DNA of 64,000 bases from positions 62,001 through 126,000 of the forward strand of contig JAPTMU010000410.1 in the NCBI GenBank assembly GCA_028583405.1, given 5' to 3'. Under the pieces are notes generated by a model. The model was not told the DNA's origin, did not search any database, and saw nothing but the letters and a program-made list of their open reading frames with translations. Shown here in pieces: positions 14,726-25,690 of the stretch (position 1 is its first letter; every line of letters starts with the position of its first letter). A program made the translations under genes and the position numbers. This DNA is from Pogonophryne albipinna. Lineage: Eukaryota; Chordata; Actinopteri; Perciformes; Artedidraconidae.

Positions 14726-15109
14726 AAAAACTAAGGCCAACAGGGTGGGTGGAGGGGGTCTGGAGGACGGGCTTGGGCTGACAGCGGAGGACCCGGAAGG
14801 GGTCTCGGGCGGACGGCCCGGGGGCAAGGCAGAGTTCAGGGTGGGGCGAAGGCCAAACAACTCCGGAGGCCGAGCAGGACCCGGAGCCGGTGGGACAGGC
14901 TTCGGCAGGATCCCCCACGGAAGAGGACCAGGAGTTGGCAGCACCCCTGGCGAGACAGATGATGGCGGAGCCTCCAACGGAACTGGACAAGGGGTTGGCA
15001 GTACCCCTGGCAGGACAGGGGATGAAGGGGCCACCAACTGGACTGGACATAGAGCTGGCAGGATCCCCAGCGGAACCTCCAAAGGCACGGGACATAGAGT
15101 TGGCAGGAC

Positions 15110-16216
15110 CCCCGATAGAAGAGTAGTCGGCGGGACCTCCAACGGAACAGGACAAGGGATTGGCAGGACCCCCGGCAGAAGAGTAGTCGGCGGGGCCTCC
15201 AACGGGACAGGATACAGGGTTGGCAGCACCCCCGGCAGGAGAGTAGTCGGCGGGGCCTCCAACGGCACAGGACTTAGGGTTGGCAGGACCCCCGGCAGAA
15301 GAGCAGTCGGCGGGGCCTCCAACGGCACTGGACATAGGGTTGGCAGGACCCCCGGCAGAAGAGTAGTCGGCGGGACCCCCAACGGGACAGGACATAGGGT
15401 TGGCAGGATCCCCGGCAGGAGAGTAGTCGGCGGGGCCTCCAACGGGACAAGACACAGGGTTGGCAGGACCCCCGGCAGGAGAGTAGTCGGCGGGGCCTCC
15501 AACGGGACAAGACACAGGGTTGGCAGGACCCCCGGCAGGAGAGTAGTCGGCGGGGCCTCCAACGGGACAGGACTTAGTGTTGGCTAGGACCCCCGGCAGA
15601 AGAGTAGTCGGCGGGGCCTCCAACGGGACAGGACAAAGGGTTGGCAGGACTCCCAGCGGAACCTCCAACGGTACAGGACATAGGGTTGGCAGGACCCCCG
15701 GCAGAAGAGCAGTCTGCGGGACCTCCAACGGCACAGGACATGGGGTTGGCAGGACCCCCGGCAGAAGAATAGTCGGCGGGACCCCCAACGGGACAGGACA
15801 TAGGGTTGGCAGGACCCCCGGCAGGAGAGTAGTCGGCGGGGCCTCCAACGGGACAAGACACAGGGTTGGCAGGACCCCCGGCAGGAGAGTAGTCGGCGGG
15901 GCCTCCAACGGCACAGGACTTAGGGTTGGCAGGACCCCCGGCAGAAGAGTAGTCGGCGGAGCCTCCAACGGCACAGGACATAGGGTTGGCAGGACCCCCG
16001 GCAGGAGAGTAGTCGGCGGTACCCCCAACGGGACAGGACAAAGGGTTGGCAGGAACCCCGGCAGAAGAGCAGTCTGCGGGACCTCCAACGGCACAGGACA
16101 TGGGGTTGGCAGGACCCCCGGCAGAAGAGCAGTCTGCGGGACCTCCAACGGCACAGGACATGGGGTTGGCAGGACCCCCGGCAGAAGAGCAGTCTGCGGG
16201 ACCTCCAACGGCACAT
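15110..16216. repeat. 60-bp coding minisatellite, about 18 copies
   Basis: A GC-rich 60-bp unit (ggttggcaggacccccggca...) repeats about 18 times inside the minus-strand pseudogene and encodes 20-residue repeats there. Variant units (gcagtctgcgg versus gtagtcggcgg) are interspersed, and three near-identical units stand together at 16,060-16,215. Confidence 0.92.
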
Positions 16217-16640
16217 GAGTAGGGACTTGAGTGGGAAGTCGAGAGAAGGCTTGAGAGGGAACTCGAGAGGAAACTTGAGAGTTGACTTGAGAGGTGACTT
16301 GAAAGGAATCTCGAGAGGGAACTTGAACGGAGACTCGAGAGGTGATGAGAGAGGGGACCCGATAGGGGACTCGAGAGAGGGCTTGAGAGGGGACTAGAGA
16401 GGGAACTCGAGAGGTGACTCGAGAGGGAATTCGAGAGGAGACTTGAGAGGGAACTCGAGAGGAGACTCGAGAGGTGACTTGAGAGGGAACTCGAGAGGAG
16501 ACTCGAGAGGTGACTTGAGAGGGGACTCGAGAGGTGACTTGAGAGGGGACTCGAGAAGAAACTTGAGAGGGGACTTGAGAAGGAACTGGAGAGGAGACTT
16601 GAGAGGGAACTCGAGAGGGGACTTGAGAGGGAACTTGTGT
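16217..16640. repeat. 12-bp minisatellite, about 35 copies
   Basis: A 12-bp unit of the form gaggggactcga/gaggtgacttga encodes LSSP/LSSH/LSSS on the minus strand. It abuts the 60-bp array and belongs to the same broken open frame. Confidence 0.9.
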
Positions 16641-16784
16641 CGGTCGGTACGCCGACAGGACACGGGGAGCTGGCGTCGGCTGGAGAGCCAGCAGGAGACG
16701 AGGTGCTGGAGTCGGCCGGTATGCCGACAGGACTCGGGGATCTGGCGTCGGCCGATGAGTCAACAGGTAACGAGGAGTCCGGAG

Positions 16785-17265
16785 TCGGGACCATGACTGC
16801 TGGGGCCGGTACTTGAGCCGGAACCATGGCTGGAACTGGGGCCGGAACCATGACTGCTGGGCCCGGTACTTGAGCCGGAATCATGGCTGCATGGGCCGGT
16901 TCTGGAGCCGGAAACATGGCTGTAAGATCCAGTTCTGAACCATGAACTGCTAGGTCCCGGTAGCTGAAGCCTGGATCATGGCTGTGTGGGCCGGTTTTGG
17001 AGCCAGAATTGAAGCCGGAACCATGGCTGCTGAGGCCGGAACTGGGGCCGGAACAATAGCAGCTGGAGCCAGAACTGGGGCCGAAACCATAGCTGCTGGG
17101 GCCAGAACTGGGGCCCAAACCATGGCTGCTGGGGCCAGAACTGGGTCTAGGACCATGGCTGCTGGGGCCGGAACTGGTTCTGGAACCATGGCTGCTGGGG
17201 CCAGAACTTGGGCCGGAAACATGGCTGCTGGGGCCAGAACTGGGGCCGGAACCATGGATCTTTGG
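16785..17265. repeat. 33-bp minisatellite
   Basis: A 33-bp unit (ggaaccatggctgctggggc...) encodes 11-residue AAMVPAPVLAP repeats on the minus strand. Copies toward 16,800 are more degenerate and irregular in length. Confidence 0.85.
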
Positions 17266-17689
17266 GCTCGGGCTACTAACCTGGCCTTGCGACTCCTTCC
17301 TTTAGGAGCCGTTTGGAGGCTCCGTGGACCTTCAAAGGCCAGACGAGTTCCAGAGAACGGCTCCTGGACAGGAGCAGGCAATGGGGCAGAAGCCAGGGTT
17401 GACTCCAAACGGACCACACCGATGCGTGTGGTGTCATAACGGGAGTTGGGAGGCCTGGGGCTGTCAGGCAGGGGATAACACACCATGAGGAAATCCAAAA
17501 TCCTGCCCGGTAAGAATCTCACCAAGCCTAGTTTCTCCATAGTTATCTGGCGCGCCTCTGCCAGAGCAGCCTCTCGCTGCTGAACCCCGGACGCTCCCAT
17601 CCATCGATCAGAGCAGGTAGCCAAAGAAAAAGTAAAATCCAACAATTCCTGCTCAAATGGATCTGCTGGGCCCATATTTCAGGTCGGTT

Positions 17690-18250
17690 CGTAAAGTTAC
17701 GGTGTGTGCAGGAAGCAGGACCCAAATGCAGATTCAAGTGTCAAAAATAACTCCTTTATTTCAAGGCTATACAAAAAACAAAGACAGAACAGAACACTCA
17801 CCGAATACCAAGTCAAAACACAAGACGAACCGACAAAGACAGACAGAAAAACCAGAACTTAAATACACACAAGACTAATTATACAAACAAGACATAGGTG
17901 AGGAGGGAGGAGAAAACACAGAGACACCAGGTGAACACAATCGGGTAAATTAGACACACCAGGGAAACTGACAGGGGACCACAGACAGATCTAAACAAGA
18001 CAAAACACAACGCAGACAGAACACCAAAGACAGATCTAGACAAGACACAACACAACACAGACAGAAACAGGCAAGACAGGAGGTGAAGACCTTTCAAAAT
18101 AAAACATGAAACAAAAGATAGAAAAAGACAAGACAAAATACAACACAGACAGATCTTGACAGGGATACACCTGGGTAAATAAAGGTTTGAAATGAAATGA
18201 AATGAAAGAATGAGGCAAAAAGTATTAAAAGAGGTGAAAATCACTCCAAG
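17690..18250 (-). mobile_element. LTR-like leader upstream of the repeat-built frame
   Basis: On the minus strand this block contains an aataaag poly(A)-type signal (plus-strand ctcctttatt at about 17,751) about 80 bp before the ATG at 17,675. It also has a stretch typical of teleost LTR/U5 regions (gcatttgggtcctgcttcct). This fits an LTR or leader of a non-autonomous retroelement. No matching second LTR was found left of 14,730, and no clear primer-binding site was seen. Confidence 0.35.
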
Positions 18251-18369
18251 TCTGGGCACGTTGAGAGCTGTGCATACACACAAGGGGAGTTAGTCGTTTC
18301 CGTGCGAGCCAGCATGCGGGACCGGGATTCTGGGATTTGTAGTGTTTCTAGTTGCGTATTTTTCATAGT

Positions 18370-18650
18370 CTTATATTTCAACAGTTTTACGACAAACTGT
18401 GACTTTTTTGACATGGAAATTATTATGTAAGATTGACAAACATCATATGTGTAATTCGTGGCACAATTCAAACGGGATCAAAAGATAATCTTTCTCTCTC
18501 CATTGACTTCAATACAAACTCTTTCCGAAAAGGGGCCATGAGTCCCACCGGAAGGGAAGGGACTTCGCCTTTCTATTGTCCACAGTACTGAATGTATGTA
18601 CGTCGCTTTGGAAAAAAAAGTGTCTAACAAATGACATGTAATGTAATAAC
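18370..18650 (-). mobile_element. Inverted copy of the 13.5-kb repeat plus SINE-type tail
   Basis: 18,370-18,575 is the reverse complement, with substitutions, of 13,455-13,680 (shared words gaattgtgccacgaattaca and gaagtcaatggagagagaaa). It is followed by gtacgtcgctttgg...aaatgacatgtaatgtaa at about 18,600-18,645, the classic 3' tail of teleost tRNA SINEs. With the 13.5-kb copy it frames the LINE and repeat-protein block. Confidence 0.8.
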
Positions 18651-19549
18651 AAGAACATTTAGCCAGAAATATAATACAGTTACTAAACTCTGGTTAGTTA
18701 AAGTGAGACAGAACGTTGTCAGCTAATATTAGGTTAACATGTACAAACTTTACCCTGACCTTTATTGTCTGTGGTTAAAGAATAACTTATGATGGTCTAA
18801 CATTTTAATAAGTGACTTTGTTTTACCACACACATATATAAGGAATAAGAGTTATCTGACTTGCCCTTTGGATTTTCTGCACTACAGTGTCAGATTTGAT
18901 CTTGTATTTCATGTAAAGCCATACAATTATAGTTTAACAACGGTTACACAATTTGTCGAGTAGCCTTGAATTCCCAGATGTTTTTTCTTGACTTCACTGT
19001 TTCTGTAGGGACTGATGTCTTCCTTTGTAAGATGGTACAAATTATCATTGTCACTGTATGTTAATAACCGGTATGAACTCAAAACCTGAGCTCTACTCTG
19101 AGAGAAATTACTTTTCAGGGCCGTAGACAGGAGATGTTTCTAACTGAGGGCATGAAAAGAGAGATTCCTGCAAACTGTCCATGAACTTGTGTGAGTTTAA
19201 GAATTAGGATCCAACTCTTTCTTCCCTGTAAAACAAATGTTAGTTGGAGTGGAAATCACCATGTCATCACTTTTTTGATGAGTTGGTGATCTCATAAAGA
19301 TATAACAATTAAATTGCACATCTAAGTTTCCTTTACTGGCAGCAAAGTCCAGAACTGGACTGCATGATAAGCTGTGTGAACCAGACGCTGAATACCTGCA
19401 GATGGCAGCCAAAAGTTCAAGGACAATTATAATGTGTTGTGGGCCATCCCATTGAAAGTTTTAGTGATCATTTGATTGCAATAAAACTAAATAATTCAGG
19501 ATGACTCTCCTGATATTTCATAGTTTTAGTTTTAGTTCTTGCCATTAGC
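18651..19549. other. Intergenic, nothing recognised
   Basis: AT-rich sequence with no supportable gene, RNA or repeat family. Confidence 0.5.
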
Positions 19550-19802
19550 CGGTTCCCATTCTACATATCTCTACACATTTCCCCTTAAACTGTGGGGTTT
19601 TCTCCGGAAGTTTTTTCCGTGTACGATGTGAGGGTCTAAGGATAGAGGGTGTTGTTTTTCTCATACTGATATTCTGAACAATCTGTGCTGTTGTATTTGC
19701 TGTAAAGTGTCTCTACTGTAGGCTATTTTTATTATATGTTCAGCACTTTGGCTCCACCAAACATCGTTTATAAATATGCTATATAAATAAAACTTGATTT
19801 GA
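19550..19802 (+). mobile_element. 5'-truncated L2/CR1-like LINE 3' end
   Basis: The sequence from ccccttaaactgtggggttt through acgatgtgagggtctaagga to ctatataaataaaacttgat matches the 3' UTR of the longer LINE at 28,860-29,035 with substitutions. It ends in TTGATTTGATTTGAT repeats, as expected of a tail made by target-primed reverse transcription. It has no coding part. Confidence 0.82.
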
Positions 19803-19987
19803 TTTGATATCTGGCTTGGACATATTCATCTACTTTCAGATGGAACCTCGATTCAGAGGATTAAATAATCCATATCTTTCACTTGATACAGATGTTATTG
19901 AACTTTGAAAGCCATCCACTGCATGTTAAATAAATAATCATTTAAAAAACTAACAATGGTTTTGTTTTTTCACTTGCTCCGTCCTCA

Positions 19988-19989
19988 GA
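19988..19989 (+). promoter_or_regulatory. Splice acceptor in TRIM 5' UTR
   Basis: A pyrimidine-rich run ending ctccgtcctcag precedes agagtagacATG. It looks like a 3' splice site 9 bases before the chosen start, so an upstream non-coding exon is expected. Confidence 0.6.
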
Positions 19990-19997
19990 GAGTAGAC

Positions 19998-21638
19998 ATG
20001 TCTGCTGCCAGCTGTCTGCTGACTGAAGATCAGTTTCTGTGCTCCATCTGTCTGGATGTGTTCACTGATCCAGTCAGCACACCATGTGGACACAACTTCT
20101 GTAAAGCCTGCATCTCTGAACACTGGGACAGAAATGTCCCGAGCCAGTGTCCCAACTGTAAAAAGTTATTCCACACAAGACCTGAAATGCTGGTCAACAC
20201 TTTCATCTCTGAGATGGCTGCTCAGTTCAGACAGTCAGCTCAGCAGAAAGCCAGCAGCAGCAGCAGCTCAGAGCAACACGTTGTCAAACCAGTAGAAGTT
20301 CCCTGTGACGTCTGCACTGGAACCAGACTGAAGGCCCTGAAGTCCTGCCTGGTGTGTCTGGAGTCCTACTGTGAGACTCACCTGGAGCCTCACCTGACAA
20401 GAGCAGGCCTGAAGAAACATCAGCTGATCGACCCTGTGGAGAACCTGGAAGGCAGGATGTGTGTGAAGCACGATAAACTGATGGAGCTGTTCTGTAAGAC
20501 CGACCAGGTGTGTGTCTGCATGCTCTGCACTGTTTTAGACCACAAGACACATGATGTTGTTCCTCTGAAAGAAGGATATGAAGGAAAGAAGGCTGAGCTG
20601 GGGAAGACAGAGGCTGAAACTCAGCAGATGATCCAGAAGAGAAGACTGAAGATCCAGGAGATGAATGGCTCAGTGGAGCTCAGTAAGGAAGGAGCAGACA
20701 GAGAGATAGCAGATGGTGTTCAGGTCTTCACCGCTCTGAAGGAGTCTGTTGAGAGAAGCCAGGCCGAGCTCATCGACACCATCAAAGAGAAGCAGAGAGA
20801 GACAGAGGAACAGGCTGAAGGCTTCATCAAAGAGCTGGAACAGGAAATCTCTGAGCTGAAGAAGAGAAGCTCTGAGGTGGAGCAGCTCTCACGCTCTGAA
20901 GACCAGCTCCACCTCCTCCAAAGCTTCACGTCCCTGAACGCTGCTCCACCCACCAAGAACTGGACAGAAGTCAGGGTCCGTCCACCTTCATATGAGGGGA
21001 CTGTGAGGAGAGCTGTGACTCAGCTGGAGGAGACGCTCAAGAAACAGATGAAGAAGCTGCTCGAGCTGAAGAGGGTCCAGCAGTACGAGGTGGAGGTGAC
21101 TCTTGATCCTGATACAGCACAACCCAAACTCATCCTGTCTGTTGATGGAAAACAAGTTAAACATGTTGATGTGTGGAAGAATCTCCGAGACAATCCAGAG
21201 AGATTTGATGCTTGTCCTTGTGTTTTAGCAAAGCAGAGTTTCTCTTCAGGAAGATTCTACTACGAGGTTCAGGTTAAAGGGAAGACTGGCTGGGATCTAG
21301 GAGTGGTCAGAGAGTCGATCAACAGGAAGGGAAAGATCTCACTGAATCCTCAGAAAGGTTACTGGACGATATGGTTGAGGAATGAAAATGAGTACTCACC
21401 ATGTGTTAGTCCTTCAGTCTGTCTCTCTCTGAAGTCTCAGCCTGAGAAGTTGGGGGTGTTTGTGGATTATGAGGAGGGTCTGGTCTCCTTTTATGATGTT
21501 GATGCTGCAGCTCTGATTTACTCCTTCACTGGCTGCTGCTTCAAAGAGAAACTCTACCCATACTTTAGTCCTTATAAGAACCATGGTGGTAAAAACTCTG
21601 CCCCTCTGATCATCTCTCCTGTCAATCACACTGAGTAG
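19998..21638 (+). CDS. TRIM-family E3 ubiquitin ligase, bloodthirsty-like
   Basis: A single 546-codon exon. The start is placed at 19,998 (MSAASCLL) rather than the in-frame ATG at 19,956, because a splice acceptor lies between them and family members begin this way. Domains: RING finger with C15, C18, C30, H32, C35, C38, C51, C54 (C3HC4); B-box region about 102-180 (CDVC at 102-105, then a C/H-rich segment ending DHKTHD); long Glu/Lys-rich coiled coil about 185-330; PRY/SPRY (B30.2) about 350-546 with LDPDTAQPKLILS, GRFYYEVQVKGKTGWDLGV and LGVFVDYEEGLVSFYD. RING proteins of this class transfer ubiquitin, and the SPRY domain selects the target. In fish this subfamily (btr/TRIM39-like) is expanded and linked mainly to innate immunity, though the founding gene acts in erythropoiesis. 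Every zinc ligand is present and no frame breaks occur. The exact orthologue cannot be named. Confidence 0.95.
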   Translation: MSAASCLLTEDQFLCSICLDVFTDPVSTPCGHNFCKACISEHWDRNVPSQCPNCKKLFHTRPEMLVNTFISEMAAQFRQSAQQKASSSSSSEQHVVKPVEVPCDVCTGTRLKALKSCLVCLESYCETHLEPHLTRAGLKKHQLIDPVENLEGRMCVKHDKLMELFCKTDQVCVCMLCTVLDHKTHDVVPLKEGYEGKKAELGKTEAETQQMIQKRRLKIQEMNGSVELSKEGADREIADGVQVFTALKESVERSQAELIDTIKEKQRETEEQAEGFIKELEQEISELKKRSSEVEQLSRSEDQLHLLQSFTSLNAAPPTKNWTEVRVRPPSYEGTVRRAVTQLEETLKKQMKKLLELKRVQQYEVEVTLDPDTAQPKLILSVDGKQVKHVDVWKNLRDNPERFDACPCVLAKQSFSSGRFYYEVQVKGKTGWDLGVVRESINRKGKISLNPQKGYWTIWLRNENEYSPCVSPSVCLSLKSQPEKLGVFVDYEEGLVSFYDVDAAALIYSFTGCCFKEKLYPYFSPYKNHGGKNSAPLIISPVNHTE

Positions 21639-22002
21639 AACAACCATTTGATTTGAAATCAGGTTCACTATAATTTAATGTTATAAATGTATTTTTTATC
21701 AGATTGTGATCAATGCATTTTGTTCTGTAAATGTTTTCATTGCTACTTCATCAGCAAACCAATTTGACTACAAATGATCTGATGAATTCTAAAAACTCTA
21801 TTACCTGCCTTTGAAACTGTAATACCAGAGAAGAAAAACATAGGAAATAAGAAGCATTTGTACTGTCCTGACTTTGTGCCAAATCTATCACTTGTATTGT
21901 CTAATTTTTGAATAGATAGGAAATGTTGGATATAGGCTCACACAACTGAAGACCATTTTATGAATAAGTCTCAACAAAATAATTGTTAGCTCTTTTCTTT
22001 GG

Positions 22003-22008
22003 AATAAA
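22003..22008 (+). terminator. Candidate poly(A) signal for the TRIM gene
   Basis: The first AATAAA after the TRIM stop codon, about 365 bases downstream in AT-rich sequence. No transcript evidence is available. Confidence 0.45.
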
Positions 22009-22049
22009 CGCAAAATGAATGTCTGATGAAATGTTTTTGCTTGTTATTA

Positions 22050-22955
22050 CAGTAAAAAACAGCTGATTTTATTATAACGGCACCAAATAATATGATTAAC
22101 ACCATGAGCTGTTCTCAGATGAGCTGAACACACCTCTTCACAGTTGAGATAGTGTAGTAGGAAGTGTGTGATAATGTTGTTTATAAGGTTTTGGAGTGTG
22201 TGTGAACAGCTGATTTGAACACTGTAACTACTCTGGTCTTGAAAGAACTTTACGCATCGAACTGATGTCCACAATCACGTTTATTCTCTTCTTTGCAGAA
22301 TCATGAAACACCGTGAAAACGTGTTTGCCTAGTAGACCAGCAGTAGAATTACGTTATCACATCGTTTACACTTTTACCGCCCTTTACTCTCTCACAAACA
22401 CAATATAAACATCCGTGGCAAGAGGTCACATGTCTTCTGGAAAGACAACTCTTATCATTTTTACAAAATAAAACAAAGTTCAAGCATACATTAAACACTT
22501 CAAAAAGGACAAAACAATAATAAGGGACCATTGAGCGTCAGCTACACTCTGTGCTACATCATAAGGGACATCTGAGGATACATTTACTTTGTTTTTGTTG
22601 TTTGTTTGTTTTAGTTTTTTCATAGATCTTTTCTTTAATGTATTTTCCTTTTTGTTCGTATTAGTTCATTTAATTATTTTTGGAGCAAGTACATGTTTGG
22701 TGTAATTTTGAAATCTTGAATGTAATGTAATTAAACCCCTACTCCTATACTCAATAAAAGTATACAACAAAATATGAAAGTCCGTTGTATGCACTATTTT
22801 ATTTCTATTCTGTTATTTCTTTCAATATTTGTATTTGATTTATTTGTTTTATGTCCTATATATATATATTCATGTTCCATTGTCGGAGGAGCCTGGGTCT
22901 TAAGTTTTTCATTACCATGTCTACACTGTAGCTAATGTGCACATGAGGATAACGT
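22050..22955. other. Intergenic, nothing recognised
   Basis: AT-rich spacer with a short TA run at 22,858-22,868. No gene or named repeat was seen. Confidence 0.5.
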
Positions 22956-22972
22956 TTTTTGAATTTGAATTT

Positions 22973-23200
22973 GTCAGAAAGACACCTGAACACAACACAC
23001 AGAGGACTGTCAGAAAGACACCTGAACACAACACACAGAGGACTGTCAGAAAGACACCTTAACACAACACACAGAGGACTGTCAGAAAGACACCTTAACA
23101 CAACACACAGAGGACTGTCAGAAAGACACCTGAACACAACACACAGAGGACTGTCAGAAAGACACCTGAACACAACACGTCAGAAAGACAGGTGTAAGAT
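22973..23200. repeat. 36-bp minisatellite, left part
   Basis: About six copies of a 36-bp unit (gtcagaaagacacctgaaca...). The array resumes at 24,040 after a LINE insertion. Confidence 0.9.
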
Positions 23201-24039
23201 TTGACCGACATCTGACCTTTGACACCCACATCAAACACCTGTGCAAAACCTCCTACTACCACCTCAGGAACATTGCAAAACTCCTGTCAGATGCTGAACA
23301 ACTGGTCCATGCCTTCGTCTCCTCAAGGCTCGACTATTGCAACACTCTCCTCATCGGGACTCCTAGCGGGAGCCTTCAGAAGCTCCAATACGTACAGAAC
23401 AGTGCCGCTAGGATCCTGATGAGGGTGAGAAAGTACAAACACATCACACCCGTCCTTCATTCACTCCACTGGCTTCCTGTCTCATTCAGGATCGAATACA
23501 AGATCTCACTGCTCGCCCATCAGTGCATCCACGGGAACGCTCCTCCATACCTCAAATAACTACTCACATCACAAACCTCCACATAAAACCTCCGCTCCAC
23601 AACAAACCATCTGCTTCGCCCCCCCAGAACCAAACTCTGCACCATGGGGGATCAGGCTTTCTGTGCAGCTGCTCCTGACCTGTGGAATTCCCTCCCAGAC
23701 CACCTGAGGACTCCACAGACCACCTGAGGACTCCCAGACCACCTGAGGACTCCTCAGACCACCTGAGTACTCCCAGACCACCTGAGGACTCCACAGACCA
23801 CCTGAGGACTCCCAGACCACCTGAGGACTCCACAGACCACCTGAGGACTCCACAGACCACCTGAGGACTCCACAGACCACTGAAGCCTTTAAGAAAGGCC
23901 TAAAAACCTTTCTTTAAAAAAAAGCCTTTGATTAAACTTTTGTTTCTTTCTATTACGCCTCTTGTAGCACTTTAGGATTGCTTTTAGCAATGAAAGGTGC
24001 TTTACAAATAAAATGTATTATTATTATTATTATTATTAC
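23200..24039 (+). mobile_element. L2-like LINE 3' fragment inserted in the minisatellite
   Basis: A translated C-terminal RT region is readable (THIKHLCKTSYYHLRNIAKL, SSRLDYCNTLL, NSAARIL, PVLHSLHWLPV), ending in a stop near 23,560. It continues through a 3' region to aggtgctttacaaataaaat and an (ATT)n tail at about 24,019-24,039. The element carries its own 18-bp expansion (accacctgaggactccacag units, 23,697-23,880). On both sides stands the same acctgaacacaacac, a plausible 15-bp target-site duplication. The site is itself repetitive, so simple array phase could also explain it. Confidence 0.85.
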
Positions 24040-24113
24040 CTGAACACAACACAGAGGACTGTCAGAAAGACACCTGAACACAACACAGAGGACTGGCAGA
24101 CAGACACCTGAAG
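24037..24113. repeat. 36-bp minisatellite, right part
   Basis: About two further, slightly shorter units (acctgaacacaacacagagg...) of the array that ends at 23,200, displaced by the LINE insertion. Confidence 0.85.
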
Positions 24114-24642
24114 AGAGATTATTTTCAACAGTGGAACGTTGCTAAGCAGCCCCATAGTGACCAACAACAACATTAAAGTACCGCTTAAATATTATTATAT
24201 CAGGTATAATTATCCAAAAATACAATCCTGTAGCCTACTTCAAGTGGTTTTATTCAAGTGACATTTTAAATGCAGAACTTTCACTTGTGATTGAGTATTT
24301 TTCAGTGGTTGAAATATTTAAACTAAGAACTGTTTCTCAATTGCTATTCAAGTATACATTTGAGTTACTTGTACCTTGCTTTTTCATTTTCTATACAACC
24401 TTATACTTCTATTTTGTCATCTCCGGGTATCCCGTGTGCCTGTTCTGTTGCTGATAGCTTATTATCTTAACTTAATCGATCGTTTTAAAACTCTTGATCA
24501 CGGCAACTACCTGACGTTGTTATCACACGTTACTACAGCTTAAGCACTCACAACTCTCCTTCTCTTAGCGACTGTAACTCCACAGTTGCCGACACTCTTT
24601 TCGGGTTTGCTAACGGTAGCTACTTTAGCTTGATAGCGAGCC

Positions 24643-25500
24643 ATGGCTATTTCCCCACCCTCGGGTGCTATTCCCTGCTCAAACTGTCTCATGTTTGGTT
24701 ACTTCCCTACCTCCTTTACTGGTACCGATACATGTGTTAAATGTAGTATAGTTGTTAGGTTGGAGGCGGGAATCATAGCCATAGAAGCCCGGCTCCGCAT
24801 CTTAGAAAGTAACTCAGCTACAGTAAAGCCCATGTTAGCCGGTGCGGACCGGCAAAAGGGAGCTCCTATTAGCCGTCCCCCGGCAACTCCCGAGCAGCAG
24901 GGAGACTGGGTGACTGTTCAGAAGGGGCATAACGCGAAACCCGCAGGTCCCCACCAACCCGTTCACGTATCTAACAGATATTCCCCACTCAGCGAGACAC
25001 CCGCTGAGAAGCCAACTCTGGTTATTGGTAGCTCTATTATGAGACACGTGAATTTAGAGACCGAAGCCTCCACAGTCACATGCATTCCGGGGGCCAGAGC
25101 GGGCGACGTTAAGGCGCATCTTAAACTGCTGGCTAAAAATAAACGTAAATACAGTAGGATTGTTATTCACGTTGGTGGTAATGATGTTCGTTTACGCCAA
25201 TCAGAATGCACCAAACTTAATGTGGAGTCGGTGTGTAGTTATGCTAAAACAATGTCGGACACCGTAATCTTCTCTGGTCCCCTCCCCAATCTGATCAATG
25301 ATGACATGTATAGCCGCATGTCATCATTTCAGCACTGGTTGTCTTGGTGGTGCCCAGCAAACAATGTGGGCTTCGTAAATAATTGGACAGCCTTTTGGGG
25401 AAAACCTGGTCTGATTAAGAGAGACGGCATTCATCCTACTTTGGAAGGTGCAGATCTCATTTCGACAAACATTTCAGGGCTTTGTGGACTTAATCCATGA
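24643..25500 (+). CDS. LINE ORF1 protein with SGNH-hydrolase domain
   Basis: 285 codons, uninterrupted. The N-terminus has a small Cys motif ([10 protein letters not shown]...CVKC, residues about 13-35) and then a short helical stretch. The C-terminal half is an SGNH/GDSL esterase: block [11 protein letters not shown] (nucleophile Ser), block [11 protein letters not shown], and block V RDGIHPT carrying the catalytic Asp and His. ORF1 proteins of CR1/L2-type LINEs bind RNA and often carry such esterases, whose role in retrotransposition is unclear. All key residues are visible, which is unusual beside a broken ORF2. Confidence 0.85.
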   Translation: MAISPPSGAIPCSNCLMFGYFPTSFTGTDTCVKCSIVVRLEAGIIAIEARLRILESNSATVKPMLAGADRQKGAPISRPPATPEQQGDWVTVQKGHNAKPAGPHQPVHVSNRYSPLSETPAEKPTLVIGSSIMRHVNLETEASTVTCIPGARAGDVKAHLKLLAKNKRKYSRIVIHVGGNDVRLRQSECTKLNVESVCSYAKTMSDTVIFSGPLPNLINDDMYSRMSSFQHWLSWWCPANNVGFVNNWTAFWGKPGLIKRDGIHPTLEGADLISTNISGLCGLNP

Positions 25501-25690
25501 CAAACTGGAGTTGAGACCAGGAGGAGGAGTCACAGTCTTACACGCTTCTCTGCGCTCTCTCCTAGGCAGTCATCCATAGGAATCCCGAACCCAATAAAAT
25601 ACCCAATATTAGCGGTGTGTGTGTCTGCCCAAGGACAATTTAAGGTAAAACCTAATACATAACAACCTAGTAAATGTAACAACTACTACA

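Larger units (their letters stand above)
14730..17675 (-). pseudogene. Repeat-built Pro/Ser/Ala-rich open frame, broken
   Basis: Reading leftwards from an ATG at 17,675, the N-terminal part (about 140 residues: MGPADPFEQELLDF..., VCYPLPDSPRP, RYDTTRIGVVRLE) is non-repetitive and recalls proteins found in many fish retroelement-like repeats. I cannot name the family. Three repeat domains follow: 11-residue units (AAMVPAPVLAP), 4-residue units (LSSP/LSSH), and 20-residue units (GGPANPMSCAVGGPADCSSA). The frame breaks near 16,960 and again near 15,585, where an extra t (ttggctaggac) interrupts the repeat. After each break the same repeat resumes in another frame. No polymerase, protease or integrase is present. 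It could be a non-autonomous LTR element interior, but this is uncertain. Confidence 0.5.

Noticed and set aside
14745..15587. Plus-strand Gly/Arg-rich protein
   Set aside because: Shadow of the minus-strand 60-bp repeat; the non-repetitive N-terminal region supports the minus strand.
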